Part shown: positions 21,760 through 34,438 of the stretch, piece by piece
How positions within the stretch are numbered: position 1 is the first letter of the stretch
Layout of the letters: each line of letters begins with the position of its first letter
Made by a program: the position numbers and the translations under genes
Assembly (NCBI RefSeq): GCF_003473485.1
Contig: NC_053047.1
Coordinates: 4,293,001 to 4,357,000 of the forward strand
Length of the DNA: 64,000 bases
Origin: Medicago truncatula
Taxonomy: Eukaryota > Streptophyta > Magnoliopsida > Fabales > Fabaceae
Direction: 5' to 3'
Notes under the pieces: model-generated
The model's database searches: none
What the model saw: the letters and a program-made list of their open reading frames with translations, nothing else
What the model was told of the DNA's origin: nothing

Positions 21760-24029
21760 TTAATCAGAATCTTCCATTTGATCTTCATCTTTGTCTCTAT
21801 CTTGAACTTCATCTCCAACTCCATATTCATCATACAAATCAGCAATCACGTCATGTAGAGACTTAAGATATGGAGTACCTTCACTGTTTCCATTATCCTT
21901 CAGATTTTGAAGTAGCTCAATAAACCATCTTGCTTTGTCTTCAGCCAATTTTGAATTAGCCATGACAAAGAGAGAATCATTATAAATATTTTGCCACAAA
22001 GAGTTTCTTCTCTTAGCATGGACCTAACAAATACAAATACAATTAGCATAAGCAAGTAAGTGCTATGTATTTTACAATTCACATTCAATATTTTTCTCAT
22101 CTTACCATCTCAAATGCACTCCGATTATGATCACCCCCATAAGAACTGCATGTCAAGCTTAATACACGACATGCAAATTTTTGGAGCTCCGGTAGTCCCT
22201 CTCCAAAGGCGCTCCACCAAACTGATGGAACCTCATTACCAGCTGTCGTTACGGCTACAGGATGAGTCATATCGTTTGCCCATTTATCGAAATCATCAAG
22301 TTGAATTTCAATCTTAGCTCTCTCTTCGGAATCGGCCACCATCCTTGTGATACAATCATGTAGACCACCTTTAACTTCAATATCATCTCTAAACCCATTG
22401 CTATAGTGAAACTCAGGGTTAAGAAAATAGCCTGTTGCATGCAAAGGGCCGTGGAGTCGTTCGTCCCATCTTTCGTCAATGATCTCCCATAGAGGCATAA
22501 AACTAAAACTAAAACCAAAAAATCAAAAAAAGTTGAATTACTTTTAACAGTTCAATCCAAGATATCGAAACAAAAAATCAATTATAAAAGCTAATGTTGA
22601 TAATGGATCCTGATGAAAATATTTACCTTTCGGTGCCACCTTCGGAAAGACCCCTTCGTATTTCATCTTTAGCTTTCTCCATTGCTTCATAAATGAAACC
22701 AGTGGCTGGTTCATCGATTGTATTGACCAAACGAAGCACATCAAGCAGAGGATTTGCGCCGTTCAAACAAATCATAACATTTTTCCAAAACTCCTTGTCC
22801 AAAACCACATCCTCAACAAATTTCCCACAACTTGTTTTCGCAAACTGGCTAGACTTCCATGCCATGGATGTGAACATTCTTCTCAAAGCTTCCTTGGTCT
22901 CATGAAGACGGTCTAAAGTTAAGTAAGTTGTGGCACAAGAAGTAATGCCTTGTCTCACCAAATCTATTCCTTCCGTAAACTTATGCAATAGAGAAATGAG
23001 AGAATCCCTCGAAGAAATAAAATCTGTAATTTTTTTACCCTTTGTAATTATCTCTTCATAAACAGGTATCTTTTTCTCATAATCTTCCAACATCATCTCA
23101 ATGCAGTGTGTCGCACAAGGTGTCCAATACAACCTAGTCCTCTTCTCCATCAACATCTCACCAGCAGCTTTGAAATAAGTCGTATTATCCGTTACAACTT
23201 GAACAACATTTTCTTCCCCAACCTCTTCAACAACATCATCCATCATCTTAAACAATTTCTCAGGCGATTCCATCATATCTGACGCATCAACCGACTTCAA
23301 AAAGAATGTCCCATTCAAACTATTCACCAACAAATTCAATATACTCCTCTTCTTCTTATCAGTCCATCCATCAACCATTATACAACACCCTGTTTTCTTC
23401 CATTGAACTCTATGATGATCGTCCAAAGCTTTATTGACCAACTTAACTTCTTCCCTCAAATACTTCCCTTTAATCTCATCAAAAGACGGCGGCACAAACC
23501 CTACACCACATCTCGAAACCATATCACACATTCGAACAAACTCCATACTCTTCACCGCCTTCATTGGTATTAAATTGTTGTAGAAAAACCTCGCAATCGC
23601 TCGACACGCTTCCTCCTCATTTTTATTATCACCACTAGCTAATGCGCCATCTGTTTTTTTCTTGAAAATATCTTCAAAATCAAAACTTTCACCACCAACA
23701 TTATTTCCTTTTCTTTTTTTGCCAACTTCGACACACTTTCTCCCCTCCCCCTCATCCTCATCCACCTCATCATTAACATCTTTACGACAAGCTTCACTAC
23801 CATGTTCAGATCCAAGCAAGTGAATCGCAAATCTGTATAGCCCACCCGTTATTATTTCATCACAATACTTGCATTGGATTGCATTTTCACCATCAATTGA
23901 AATTCCATGTTCCCAAATTATTTCAGCATCATCTTTTGGAACTTCAATCTTAGAATCAACGGTGGCATTTTCAGAGATGGAGCCATTAGAGGTAGAAGCA
24001 GAAGCAACATAGGTTGATTTTGAACTCAT
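21760..24029 (-). CDS. hAT-like BED/DUF659/dimerisation protein, copy D (intact frame)
   Basis: Three exons, 22627-24029, 22106-22502 and 21760-22023 (minus strand), sum to 2064 nt, 687 residues, no stop. The start is MSSKSTYVASAS at 24029; there is no 5' intron as in A-C. Order: Ser/Thr-rich leader; BED-like finger (CKYCDEIITGG, H, C, residues about 55-85); acidic then KKRKGNN basic linker; DUF659 core with CCIMVDGWTDKKKRS and VVQVVTDNT, so the expected Asp residues are present; LYWTPCATHCIEMML; dimerisation domain with VWWSAF and LTCSSYGGDHNRSAFE; acidic tail. The exon 1-2 junction creates the codon AGT (S before FMPLW). Telo-box sequence (CCCTAACCCTAA on the minus strand) lies in the 5' leader. 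It is likely nuclear; the role is unknown. Confidence 0.8.
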
Positions 24030-24060
24030 TTTTAAGGTTAGGGTTAGGGTTTGAACTAGA
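24030..24060 (-). promoter_or_regulatory. Telo-box leader of copy D
   Basis: The plus strand reads AGGTTAGGGTTAGGGTTTGA just before the start codon, giving AAACCCTAACCCTAA on the coding strand. Copies E (31618-31635) and F (36611-36630) have similar leaders. Telo-boxes are common in plant genes expressed in dividing cells; activity here is inferred. Confidence 0.45.
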
Positions 24061-24215
24061 GAGAGAAGATGAATCGAAAAATTGAACGGAATGAAGGTGA
24101 AAGAGTGATTAGGGTTAGGCTTTGTATTTAAAACGTAAAAAATCGGGTTTTGCAATCGGGTCAATAAACCCGTTTGTGCAAGATCGTAAAGTCGGAGCGA
24201 TTTTACAATTCAACT

Positions 24216-24960
24216 AGTTACAAACCCGTGCATCCGGTCTCGGGTATGTTTATACAATGTCATAGATTTAGCCAAACAATTATGGTGTCTTAAAAATTGC
24301 TTAATAAGCTAAACTATAACAATACAAAAGCAAAGTTGGTTTGATACTTAATGGAAGCAATACATTACAAATTTAGAAAAGATCATGTTGTCATCACATC
24401 AACACAATTTTAAACATAAATTCTGAAATATGATCTTAATAAAGTACATATAAGTTTCATAAAAGCAACATGGATTCCATTGAGGGTGTTATGGAAAACT
24501 CTTTAAACTCAACATTTGTAGTATTCAATAACATGATTTGCAAGTTTAGTAACATTCAACATAGTATCATTACATGATCACTCAACTTGATATAAATTTC
24601 TCAACAACATGATTGGCATGCCAATATTTAGCTTCAATTGTTAGCTTGGAGTCAGAACTATGATATTTCTTTTCTCAAAAGTAATGATCGAACCATGTAT
24701 AAAAATTTCATTACATATATTAAAATTTATTATTCTAAATTATCGAAATATATATTAGGAAGAGGAATTCAAATTTCAACTCATTCCTTAGAAAAATAAT
24801 GAAGATCCAAACCTGCAATAGAAAAACTATAGAATCCCATCTTAGAAAAATCAATTCATTCCTCCGTTGATATCAACTCCGATTCATGCCATTTTCTTCC
24901 CTCAATAGCCCTTGAAAGGAGGGATTGAGCCATCCAATCTATTTCTCGTGGCCTTGTCTT
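24216..24960. repeat. Upstream block shared by copies D and E
   Basis: This block matches about 31800-32620 with few differences over several hundred bases (for example GATCATGTTGTCATCACATC in both). It shows that D and E duplicated together with more than 600 bp of upstream DNA. There is no gene in it. Confidence 0.7.
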
Positions 24961-25325
24961 TTTCTAACCCTTGCCAAGAATTCAGTAAAAAAACAAGTTC
25001 GAATTATATAATCTGAATTGTAACAACTAACAGATATGAAAATCATACTAACCATGACAACTTCATCATTATGTTTTAGGTTTGTTTCCGTCGTGTCTTA
25101 GTCGAAAAACCTTTCGAATTACTTATCGGATTGCTCAGAAACTTGTCTATAAGAATCTCGCAGAAGAGACTTGTTAAGGGACTTCTCCCCTCAAAATCTA
25201 AAATTCATCGTTTAACCCCATTTTTCATTTGCTTTATTTGATTTTTAGACTTTTCTTTATATTTTATATTTCTTGATTTTCTTTGACAAGTTTTATCTTT
25301 TTTTTACTTTTTTGTTGTATTTAAA
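24961..25325. other. AT-rich intergenic region
   Basis: I see no gene or clear repeat in this stretch. Confidence 0.35.
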
Positions 25326-25338
25326 AGCAAAATTTGCA

Positions 25339-25431
25339 ATTTTTTTTTTTGTGGTGGTCAGGATTTGAACCTGGACCTTACATATAATATTATGTATTGT
25401 TCCTACCAACTGAGTTAAGCTCACGAGGATA
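25339..25431 (-). mobile_element. tRNA-derived SINE
   Basis: On the minus strand: a tRNA-like A box (GAGCTTAACTCAGTTGGTAG), a perfect B box (GGTTCAAATCC) and an A-rich tail (the T run at 25341-25350). AGCAAAATTTGCA at 25326-25338 and AGCAAATTTGCA at 25432-25443 are the target duplication. It is not a functional tRNA: no acceptor stem pairs. Confidence 0.8.
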
Positions 25432-25443
25432 AGCAAATTTGCA

Positions 25444-25985
25444 TTTGCTGAAGTGGAAGAAGGGGTGCTTATTGTTGCTTATATATAAACATATTTCATA
25501 TATATGAATCATGTTTTTTGAGTTTGGATTATATAATCCCGACGGGGTATTTTAGAAAAAAAATTAGACATGCGAGAAATGAATAGGGTAGAAAAAGTAA
25601 TAGACAATAATTAAAGTTTGATCAAGTATTAGTATATTAAGAAATTATACTACAGAACGATTTATTATTTGAAATTTTTTATTACCATTTGAATTGACTT
25701 GATAATTTTAATTCCTTTATTATTTTAATTCATTTTTTCATAAAATATTTCAACATCAAATATAAGCAAAAGTTGGTAGTAAAATCGGACCCACCACAAT
25801 CTAAATCTATTCACAATCAATCTATAACAACCAATCTTATCTTAATAATATACAAATTTTAATCTTACTTTAATAATATACAAACTTTAGCGGTTTTGAG
25901 TGTGGTTCATATTCGTTGGTAAATGGACACACTTTTGAGCGTAGCATAGCAGAATATTTAGAGTTGAAAGCCTTTCATGCTAGAG
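25444..25985. other. AT-rich intergenic region
   Basis: No supported gene. TTAATCTTACTTTAATAATATACAAACTTT is part of a short direct repeat at about 25835-25890 (two tandem copies of roughly 28 bp). Confidence 0.3.
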
Positions 25986-26019
25986 TCAAGTTGTAAATTG
26001 GAGTGTATAATTAAATATA

Positions 26020-26440
26020 AGTTTTGTCAACCCTAATTTTATTGAGGCACAATCCTCTGCAAAATGGTTTGATCTGTCCGGTGAAGACGGATGGTGGCAA
26101 TGGTAACGGCACGGTGTTCCGGTGTGGTGGCGATGAAGTCTTCGCAGTGGAACGGAAGGTACCTGTAGGCACGCTAGCACTCCAGCGCTCAAGTTAGTGT
26201 TGGAAACGGGGTTGAATGTGTAAAAAGTGTAGGAAAATGAATGGTACCTTGAGGATGACGCGGAGTCATCCTTATATAGAGGCCAAATGTATGGTGTGAG
26301 ATGCACGGGGCGTGCTTCAGTAAGGCAGGATGCACTGTTGCTAGCGTATTCCTTCAGGCGATGCGCCTTGGTCCGGTGGACGTTTGGTCCATGTGTCATC
26401 ATAGGATTGGCCTTCTGATCGATCTGAAACATGGTTTAAG
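26020..26440 (-). mobile_element. LTR-like transposon fragment with TATA box
   Basis: A GC-richer block unlike its surroundings. On the minus strand it has CCTCTATATAAGGATGACTC (a plausible TATA box) and the word GAGCGCTGGAGTGCTAG, followed by GTGCCTACAGGTACC. The same order of motifs, diverged, is in the insertion at 54931-55400, which has an empty site in a paralogous block, so both belong to one dispersed family. Ends are not defined here. The open frame inside has no recognisable domain. Confidence 0.45.
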
Positions 26441-26544
26441 GATAAACTTTTAAATTGATAGGGTTATAGGGCTAAAGGATCGTGTTGAACAAGGTAGAGT
26501 TCAATTGTATTTCGACAATCATAGTGCTATTTATTTCGCAAAAA

Positions 26545-27724
26545 CCCAAGTGTATCTTGTCAATAAGGACTAAACATATTGATGTGAAGTTTTAAAGTAT
26601 CATAAAATACTTGCATTTGAACGAATATTACTTGAAAAAATTCATACTTATAAGAGAATGTATCAGACATGTAAATCAAGTTAGTCACCACTTTTGCTTG
26701 AATTTGTTACATGTTTCTCGGTCACCACTATTGCTTGAACTTGTTACATGTTTGTCATTGCTATGGATGACTTGTGCCCTTAGCCTCTCAGGATGTGGAA
26801 CACATTCAATCATCTTCAAAGAGTATGACTCACATTTGATGATAAATTGACAGACACTCTAGCATAGCATCGCGAGTACAGTTAAAAGTACAACGTAAAT
26901 AATGGAGTCGGAACTCGGCCCCTCTATTGTCAATGGCGTAGGCACAAGTACAATTCAGGGGTAAACTTGACCATAGTATTTAAACAAAACTTTGTACTTT
27001 ATAACCTTAGTTTCATTACTTAATAGAACCGAATTTAGCATTCTAACAAAGTGCTTGCCAGAGTTTATGTTTTAAACTAGCATATCGAAATTTCTAACAT
27101 TGTGACAAATTACATGTCATTTCAAATGCTATTTCCAGAAAATTAAAGATAAGCAACTTGTAACTATACTTTCTCGAGTATGATAATTTGTATTAACCAA
27201 ATATAAAGTAAAATATAAACAACTACGAAGTATATGCAAGTTATACACAGGACCAGAGTTCCAATCCAAAATAACAAAACGATCTATTCTCAATATTCGT
27301 GTAAACTTGGCATGGAAGATAAAAGGAAATCATTAAAATGTCTTCATGGAATCTGTGGAAAACTTTCCCTGCTGTCTTTAGTAGTAGATTCTGAATCAGC
27401 TTCGACCCTAACCTAGCTTTTGCTGAGGACGTTGACCTTTGGCAACTACTGTGACTTCTATGTCGACTAAAATTGTGTCCGATTCCATAAATTCTCCTCT
27501 AAGAATACCCTTTGCAAGTTCATTTTCCGCATTTTGTTGAATCACTCGCTTCACTGGTCTAGCACCATAGTTTGGATTATACCCTAAACTTCCAAGAAGT
27601 TGAATAGCAGGTTCTGTTACTCGGATTTTCATCTTGCGGTCAGTAATTCTCTTCTGCATGTGCTCCAACTGTAATAATAAACATAAAAAGTCAGTCATGA
27701 GATGCATAATAGCATGAAAACAGT
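26545..27724 (-). pseudogene. Duplicated last exon and 3' flank of the ClpB gene
   Basis: 27408-27690 encodes on the minus strand the ClpB C-terminal domain, from LEHMQKRITDRKMKI through [20 protein letters not shown] to GQRPQQKL, colinear with exon 10 of the complete gene (41239-41568). A deletion after QQKL removes the VFRR codons and gives a premature TAG. The 3' flank, 26545-27400, matches 40500-41238, and the intron side runs to the GCATGAAAACAGTTTG shared with 41610-41627. There is no retrotransposition signature: intron sequence is kept, so this is a DNA duplication. Confidence 0.85.
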
Positions 27725-28565
27725 TTGGGAAAATTCTGAAAGTGCTGTTCTTGATGAGTTTTGAAGAAATTCAGTTCGTGTTGTCAATCAATCCCGAATT
27801 GCAGAAAATAGCAGATTGTTGAAATTCCGCTGCACAACAATGCTCTACAGCCACTATAGCCTTTATTTGACAACATTTTGTACTAAATAGCGCATTGCAG
27901 AACAAATTGTTCAAATTCTAAAACTTATTATAGCCACTACTTAACAACACTGATTTAGTCTTGTCTAGGCTACAGTGATATTGCTTGAATTCTTTACGAA
28001 ACCGGTCTACTGTATTTGAGTTTCCATTTACGCTTCATCCTGCTTGTAATCGTATGTTGTTCCATAAACCGGTCGTTCTTCCTTCACGTTAGGATCTAGG
28101 AAGCTAGACTTCCAGTTAGGATTGAATAAGTTTTAGAAACTATAGAATATGACACATCATTGACACAATGTATAGTGTAAATTTAGTATAAAAACACAAT
28201 AATGTAACTAAAAGATTAACAGAAGAAGAGTGCTTTCTTTTTTGTTTTGTTTGCATAGTTTTGTATTGGTTTCTTCTGTTTTCATGATGTTTACCGTTTG
28301 CAACTACGAATGTCCAGAGGATGCTTATTACCAGAGGCGCTCACCTCCATCCGACAGAGGTTTGTCTGTATTGTAAAACGAGGTTGTGGATCATGCTGTA
28401 GGCGCTAATATGATACCACAAAACCCTTGTTGCAGGTTGACTTCGTGTGATGAATGCGTCAATTGTCATGTGTGCCTCAATGGTCACATGGTTTGGATCT
28501 GCTCCCATTAACCATTGTCTGATTCAGAAGAGGCGTACGAGGGCTAAGATGATGATTCTAAGGTA
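27725..28565 (+). pseudogene. Degenerate EID1-like F-box copy (unit E)
   Basis: This copy of the F-box upstream region joins directly to the ClpB fragment at about 27725. Like the unit-D copy it jumps from GATGTTTACCGT to TTGCAACTAC (about 28300) and lacks the F-box half. The 3' part, 28310-28550, keeps recognisable codons for NCHVCLNGHMVW but has stops and an extra base after the ARLW-like segment. Confidence 0.8.
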
Positions 28566-29348
28566 TTTTCTTGTACATGAAAAATCCCAACGTCCCGCCT
28601 TTTATTTTTATTCTTTTCCAGTTTAACAATTTCTATGAAATATCAAAATTAAGGCTGGAAATGTGCTATGAAACACCAACACAGATACAAACATAAGACA
28701 CCGGAAGAACACGACAATGACATGTAGACACCGATAATAATTAAAGAAAATGAAAGTAATTGAATTTAACTACATGTGTCTATGTCTGAACCAGACGCGT
28801 CACTGATTTGAAGTGTCAGTGCTATATAGAAAATGTGTTTTCTGGTAATTATGAGAATTGGAACAACTTTCAACAGCTTAATCCTTCTTTGTAGATGTTT
28901 TAGTTGATTAAACCGACAAACTATGCTTGGAGAAAAATCATGTTTTATGTTTCAATGACTGAGAAGTGTTCATGATGTAATGTAGCATATGTGCTTAAAA
29001 ATGGACACTTAATATCTTGAGGAGCATTTCACAGGTGCTGGTGAAGACAATACTCCTATAAACTAGGAAAACATACATAAGTAATTATTCCAGATAAATC
29101 AAGAATGTCATGAATTTGCAAGATCCTACAGAGTTTATAATAACCATATATATATGCATATATCAATTCATATATAATCATAATCATATAGTAATAGAAC
29201 ATAAATAAGAAAGCATACCATTAAACTCAAGTGAAAACCCATAAGAAAGCCAAACACAATTCACAAGTCACAAATTAAAACCTTAAGCAAGTATTAAGGA
29301 TTTAACAAGTACCAAGATAAACATCGATAATAGTCAAATTCTAGGTAT
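28566..29348. other. Intergenic sequence of unit E
   Basis: This matches the 3' flank of the F-box copies and then the 3' flank of hAT copy D (ACCTTAAGC and TAGTCAAATTCTAGGTATTTAATC in both). There is no relic of host exons 2-3 here, unlike units D and F. Confidence 0.4.
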
Positions 29349-31617
29349 TTAATCAGAAACTTCCATTTGATCTTCATCTTCGTCTCCATCTTCATCTTCG
29401 TCTCCAACTCCATATTCATCATACAAATCAGCAATCACATCACGTTGAGACTTTAGATATCGAGTAGCTTCAATTTTTCCATTTCGCCAAACAACCCTTC
29501 TAGCTTTCTCTACAGCCAATTTTGAATTAGCCATGACAAAGACAGCATCATTATAAGCCTTTTGCCACAAAAGGTTTCTTCTCTTAGCATGAACCTGAAC
29601 AAATATAGATACAATTAAGATAATCAGGTACTACTACTAAGTATTTTACAATTCACATTCAATATTTTTTTCATCTTACCATCTCGAAGGCACTCCGATT
29701 ACGCTCACCCCCATAAGAACTGCATGTCAAGCTTAATACACGACACGCAAATTTTTGGAGCTCCGGTAGTCCCTCTCCAAAGGCTCTCCACCAAACTGAT
29801 GGAATCTCAATACGAGCTGTCCTTATGGCTTCAGGGTGACCCATATAGTTCGCCCGTTTATCGAAATCATCGAGTTGAATTTCAATTTTAGCTCTTTCTT
29901 CGGGATCAGCCACCATCCTTTTTATACAATCGTGTAGACCATATTTAACTACAGCATCATCTCTAAATCTATGGCTATAGTGAAACTGAGGGTTAAGAAA
30001 ATAGCCTGCTGCATGCAAGGGGCCGTGGAGTCGTTTGTCCCATCTTTCATCAATGATCTCCCATAGAGGCATAAAGCTAAAACTAAAACCAAAAAATAAA
30101 AAAAGTTGAATTACTTTTAACAGTTCAAACCAAGATATCGAAACAAAAAATCAATTATAAAAACTAATGTTGATAATGGATCCTGATGAAAATATTCACC
30201 TATCTGTGCCACCTTTGAAAAGACCCCTTCGTATTTCGTCTTTAGCTTTCTCCATTGCTTCATAAATGAAACCGGTGGCTGGTTCATCGATTGAATTGAC
30301 CAAACGAAGCACATCAAGCAGAGGATTTGCGCCGTTCAAACAATTCGTAACATTTTTCCAGAACTCCTTGTCCAAAACCACATCCTCAGCAATTTTCCCA
30401 CCACTTGTTTTCGCAAACTGGGTAGACTTCCATGCCTCGGATGTGAACATTGTTCTCAAAGCTCCCTTGGTCTCATGAAGACAGTATAAAGTTAAGTAAG
30501 ACGTGGCACAACATGTAATGCCTTGTCTCACCAAATCTATTCCTTGCGTAAACTTATGCAATAGAGAAATGAGAGAAGCCCTCGAATAAATAAAGGTTGT
30601 AATTTTTTTACCCTTTGTAATTATCTCTTCATGAACAGGTATCTTCTTCTCATAATCTTCCAACATCCTCTCAATGCAGTGTGTCGCACAAGGTGTCCAA
30701 TACAACCTAGTCCTCTTCTCCATCAACATCTCACCAGCAGCTTTGAAATAAGCCGTATTATCCGTGACAACTTGAACAACATTTTCTTCCCCAACCTCTT
30801 CAACAACATCATCCATCATCTTAAACAATTTCTCAGACGATTCCAACATATCTGACGCATCAACCGACTTTAAAAAGAACGTCCCATTCACACTATTCAC
30901 CAACAAGTTCAATATACTCCTCTTCTTCTTGTCAGTCCATCCATCAACCATTACACAACACCCCGTTTTCTTCCATTGAACTCTATGATCTTCCAAAGCT
31001 TTATTCACCAACTTAACTTCTTCCCTCAAATACTTCCCTCTAATCTCATCAAAAGATGGCGGCACAAACCCTACACCACATCTCGAAACCATAGCACACA
31101 TTTGAACAAACTCCATACTCTTCACCGCCTTCATCGGTATTGCATTGTTGTAGAAAAACCTCGCAATCGCTCGACACGCTTCCTCCTCAATATTATTATT
31201 ATCACCACTAGCTATTGACCCACCTCTTTTTTTCTTGAAAATATCTTCAAAATCAAAACTTTCACCACCAACATTATTTGCTTTTCTTTTTTTGCCAACT
31301 CCGACACACTTCCTCCCCTCCCCCTCATCCTCGTCCTCGCCCTCATCCTCATACACCTCATCATCAACATCTTTACCACAAGCTTCACCACCATGTTCAG
31401 ATCCAAGCAAGTGACTCGCAAATCTGTATAGCCCACCCATTATTATTTGATCACAATACTTGCATTGGATTGCATTTTCACCATCAATTGAAATTCCATG
31501 TTCCCAAATTATTTCAGCATCATCTTTTGGAACTTCAATCTTAGAATCAACAGTGGCATTTTCAGAGATGGAGCCACTAGTAGAAGCAGAAGCAACAGAG
31601 GTTGATTTTGAACTCAT
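29349..31617 (-). CDS. hAT-like BED/DUF659/dimerisation protein, copy E (intact frame)
   Basis: Exons 30200-31617, 29680-30076 and 29349-29594 (minus strand) total 2061 nt, 686 residues, with no stop and the same phases as copy D. The start is MSSKSTSVASAS. Order: BED-like finger (CKYCDQIIMGG, H, C); a longer acidic run (DEDEGEG) before GKKRKANN; DUF659 core with MVDGWTDKKKR and VVTDNTAYF; LYWTPCATHCIERML; dimerisation motif LTCSSYGGERNRSAFE, the copy closest to the usual hAT form; acidic tail. It is D's closest paralogue, and the similarity extends well upstream. The open frame and conserved splice sites argue for a maintained gene. I cannot tell transposase activity from DNA-binding use. 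Confidence 0.8.
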
Positions 31618-31640
31618 TTTTAGGGTTAGGGTTCGGCTTT
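31618..31640 (-). promoter_or_regulatory. Telo-box leader of copy E
   Basis: TTTAGGGTTAGGGTTCGG on the plus strand immediately upstream of the start gives AACCCTAACCCTAAA on the coding strand. A second TTAGGGTTAGGGTTT lies near 31698-31712. Confidence 0.45.
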
Positions 31641-31799
31641 TGAAACGGCGAGAGAAGATGGATCGAGATATTGAACGAAATGAAGGTGAAAGAGCGATTA
31701 GGGTTAGGGTTTGTATTTAAACCGTAAAAAATCGGGTTTTGCAATCGGGTCAATAGACACGTGTAAGATCATAAACTCGGAGCGATTTTACAATTCAAC

Positions 31800-32620
31800 T
31801 AGTTACAAACACGTGTATCTGCACGGGTCTCGGGCATGTTTATACAATGTAATTGATTGAGCCAAATAATAATGGTGTCTTAAAAATTGCTTAATAAGCA
31901 AAACTATAACAATATAAAAAGCAAAGTTGGTTTGATACTTAAAGGAAGCAATACATTACAAATTTAGAAAAGATCATGTTGTCATCACATCAACACAATT
32001 TTAAACATAAATTCTGAAATATGATCTTAATAAAGTACATATAAGTTTCATAGAAGCAACATGGATTCCATTGAGGGTGTTATGGAAAACTCTTTAAACT
32101 CAACATTTGTAGTATTCAATAACATGATTTGCAAGTTTAGTAACATTCAACATAGTATCATTACATGATCACTCAACTTGATATAAATTTCTCAACAACA
32201 TGATTGGCATGCCAATTTTTAGATTCAATTGTTAGCTTCAGCTTGACCTTGGAGTCAAAACTATGATATTTCTTTTCATCACCTATCAAAAGTAATAATC
32301 AAACCATGTATAAAAAGTTCATTACATATATCAAAATTTAGTGTTCTAAATTATCGAAATATATATTAGAAAGAGGAATTCAAATGTCAATTTATTCCTT
32401 AGAAAAATAATGAAGATCCAAACCTACCATAGAAAAACTTTAGAATTCCCACCTTAGAAAAATCAATTAATTCCTCTGTCAACCCCGCTTCATGCCATTT
32501 TCTTCACTCGGTAGCCCTTGATGTCAACATTCCTCAAAACAAAATTCTTTAAGAAGATAACACTCTCCTTATAATTGTTTAAGAGTCATCCTATCTATTT
32601 TTCGTGGCCTTATCTTTTTT
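31800..32620. repeat. Upstream block shared by copies E and D
   Basis: Paralogous to 24216-24960. This copy has a short extra segment (AACATTCCTCAAAACAAAATT region, about 32525-32580) absent from the D block. Confidence 0.7.
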
Positions 32621-33420
32621 GAACCCTTGCCGAGAATTCAGGAAAAAACTGGTTCGGATTATATAATTTGAATTGTATCAACACAAAGATTGGATTGGAT
32701 TTGATTCAATTGTGTTTTTGCTTTACACTTGGTTGCTAGATTAATCTAAATTTCATTGATGTGAGATTTGGAGTTACCAAATTCACAAAAACCCTTTATT
32801 GGATCATCACTAAACTATAAACAAGAGACGGAAACAAATTTACTTAAACAGAGAGAAACCTATGGGATAAGAGAAGCATAAGAGGTTTACATCTTTTCAT
32901 TTATTTATGATAGCCAAGGTATGAAACAAACATATTTGAAAGGAAACAACAACAAATTCTCCAACGAAGTGTTAATCACCGCTCAAGGCATACATCAAAC
33001 CTATAATAATAATATAATTGTAACAAATAAATAAATAAAATAACAACTATTTTCATACCATATTTTCTACCTCATTTTTTACCCATTAAATGAAAAAAAA
33101 AATTATACAAATGTGGATGCAGGGGAAGAAATCAAGGTGGCGACATGATTTTTTTGCCAAATTGTAGTTTATGCCAAAATCATGGTAATCCTGCCACAAT
33201 TCCGTCAAACTAACCACCAATCCAAACATGCACGTTAGATAGAAGAATTTATACTACTAGATTCTATTACAACAGTATTTATACTACTAGCATGAAACTG
33301 TAAATAACAGCAAGTCCAATAGAGTTATATCAAGTGTTGTCCTGATAGGAATTCAGTTTCATCTTAGTAACACCATTCTCATTGTTTACCATGAAAACTG
33401 TACAGATTAAGAATAAAATG
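32621..33420. other. Intergenic region entering unit F
   Basis: No supported gene to about 33100. From 33110 the sequence matches 20945-21240 downstream of copy D (GCAGGGGAAGAAATCAAGGT in both). Confidence 0.4.
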
Positions 33421-33431
33421 CTCTACCCATG

Positions 33432-33650
33432 AGCATGCTCAATATTGTGGAACCGAGCAGGCATCGTGGCCTTTGCACGGCACAACAGTGACCCGTTCTG
33501 TTTGTTTTGTCAAAAAAAAAATATGCATCAAGTGTACGATGGACACAGCAAAAGAGAAACAACAAAAATGTCACAGTTACGACATTGATATCTGTGTTTG
33601 TGAGTGTGATAAGGCGATAGTTCCACCAATTCTTTCACCATGAAAAAAGA
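33432..33650 (-). pseudogene. Relic of exons 2 and 3 of the 59-kb conserved gene (unit F)
   Basis: 33432-33512 is a decayed exon 3 (TGCAAAGGCCACGATG and CTCGGTTCCAC preserved on the minus strand, with an inserted base between them). 33585-33650 is a shortened exon 2 preceded by TTTTTCATGGTGAAAGAATTGG. Same order and orientation as the relics beside copy D. Confidence 0.8.
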
Positions 33651-33654
33651 TTGA

Positions 33655-34438
33655 CAGGAAAACATACAGAAGTCATTATTCAACATAAATCAACAATAAC
33701 AAACATACAGAGAATTGGTGATAATAGACTATCAAAATAATTGTTCAGAGAATTGGCTTCCATAGCATAATTCATAATTCATAAGCAAGTAACAAACATA
33801 CGGATAAATCAACAAGGTCATGTACTGAGAGATATTGACTACCTAAAATTGATTGAAAGACACAGAACAAGATCCTCTAGCTGAAAGACTAAATAAAAAG
33901 TATATTGGTTAAAGAATTGAATTAAAAGTTTAATCTATGAAGCATGGACGCCGGACAAGACACGAACACCAACAGCCAATTTTTTTAGAAAATCACATAA
34001 TCCAGGGTAATTATATGTGTCAGTGTCGTGGCGGTGTCTGACACGAGGACACGCCTTATCCGAGAAGTGTCTGTGCTTCATAGAGTTTAATACACAATGA
34101 GCAGGAGTACATAAAATTGAACCAAATATATACAAGGATAGCAAGATCCTACTTTAATTCTTTAAACACAGATTAAGATGGTAGTCAAAGTAAAGATTTT
34201 AGCAAGGATAGCAAGATCCTACAAAGTTCATAATAACCATATAGTAAAAGAACATAGATAAGAAAATCACTACAGGCATCTCATTAAACTTAACTCAAAA
34301 CCCATAAGAAAGCCAAACACAATTCATAAGTCACAAATTCATACCTTAAGCTATAGTATTAAGCTTTTAACAAGTACCAAGATATAAACATCGATAACAG
34401 TCAAATTCTAGGTATTTAATCTAGAAAATCTTTCAAAT
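33655..34438. other. Spacer downstream of copy F
   Basis: No gene is supported. It shares AT-rich 3' flank sequence with copies D and E. 33925-34090 includes a stretch resembling the F-box 3' flank (GACACG/GTGTC words). Confidence 0.35.

Noticed and set aside
31618-31712. Telomeric repeat array (TTAGGGTTAGGG)
   Set aside because: Plant telomeres use TTTAGGG in long arrays. Here only two to three short units lie in gene leaders, which fits telo-boxes.
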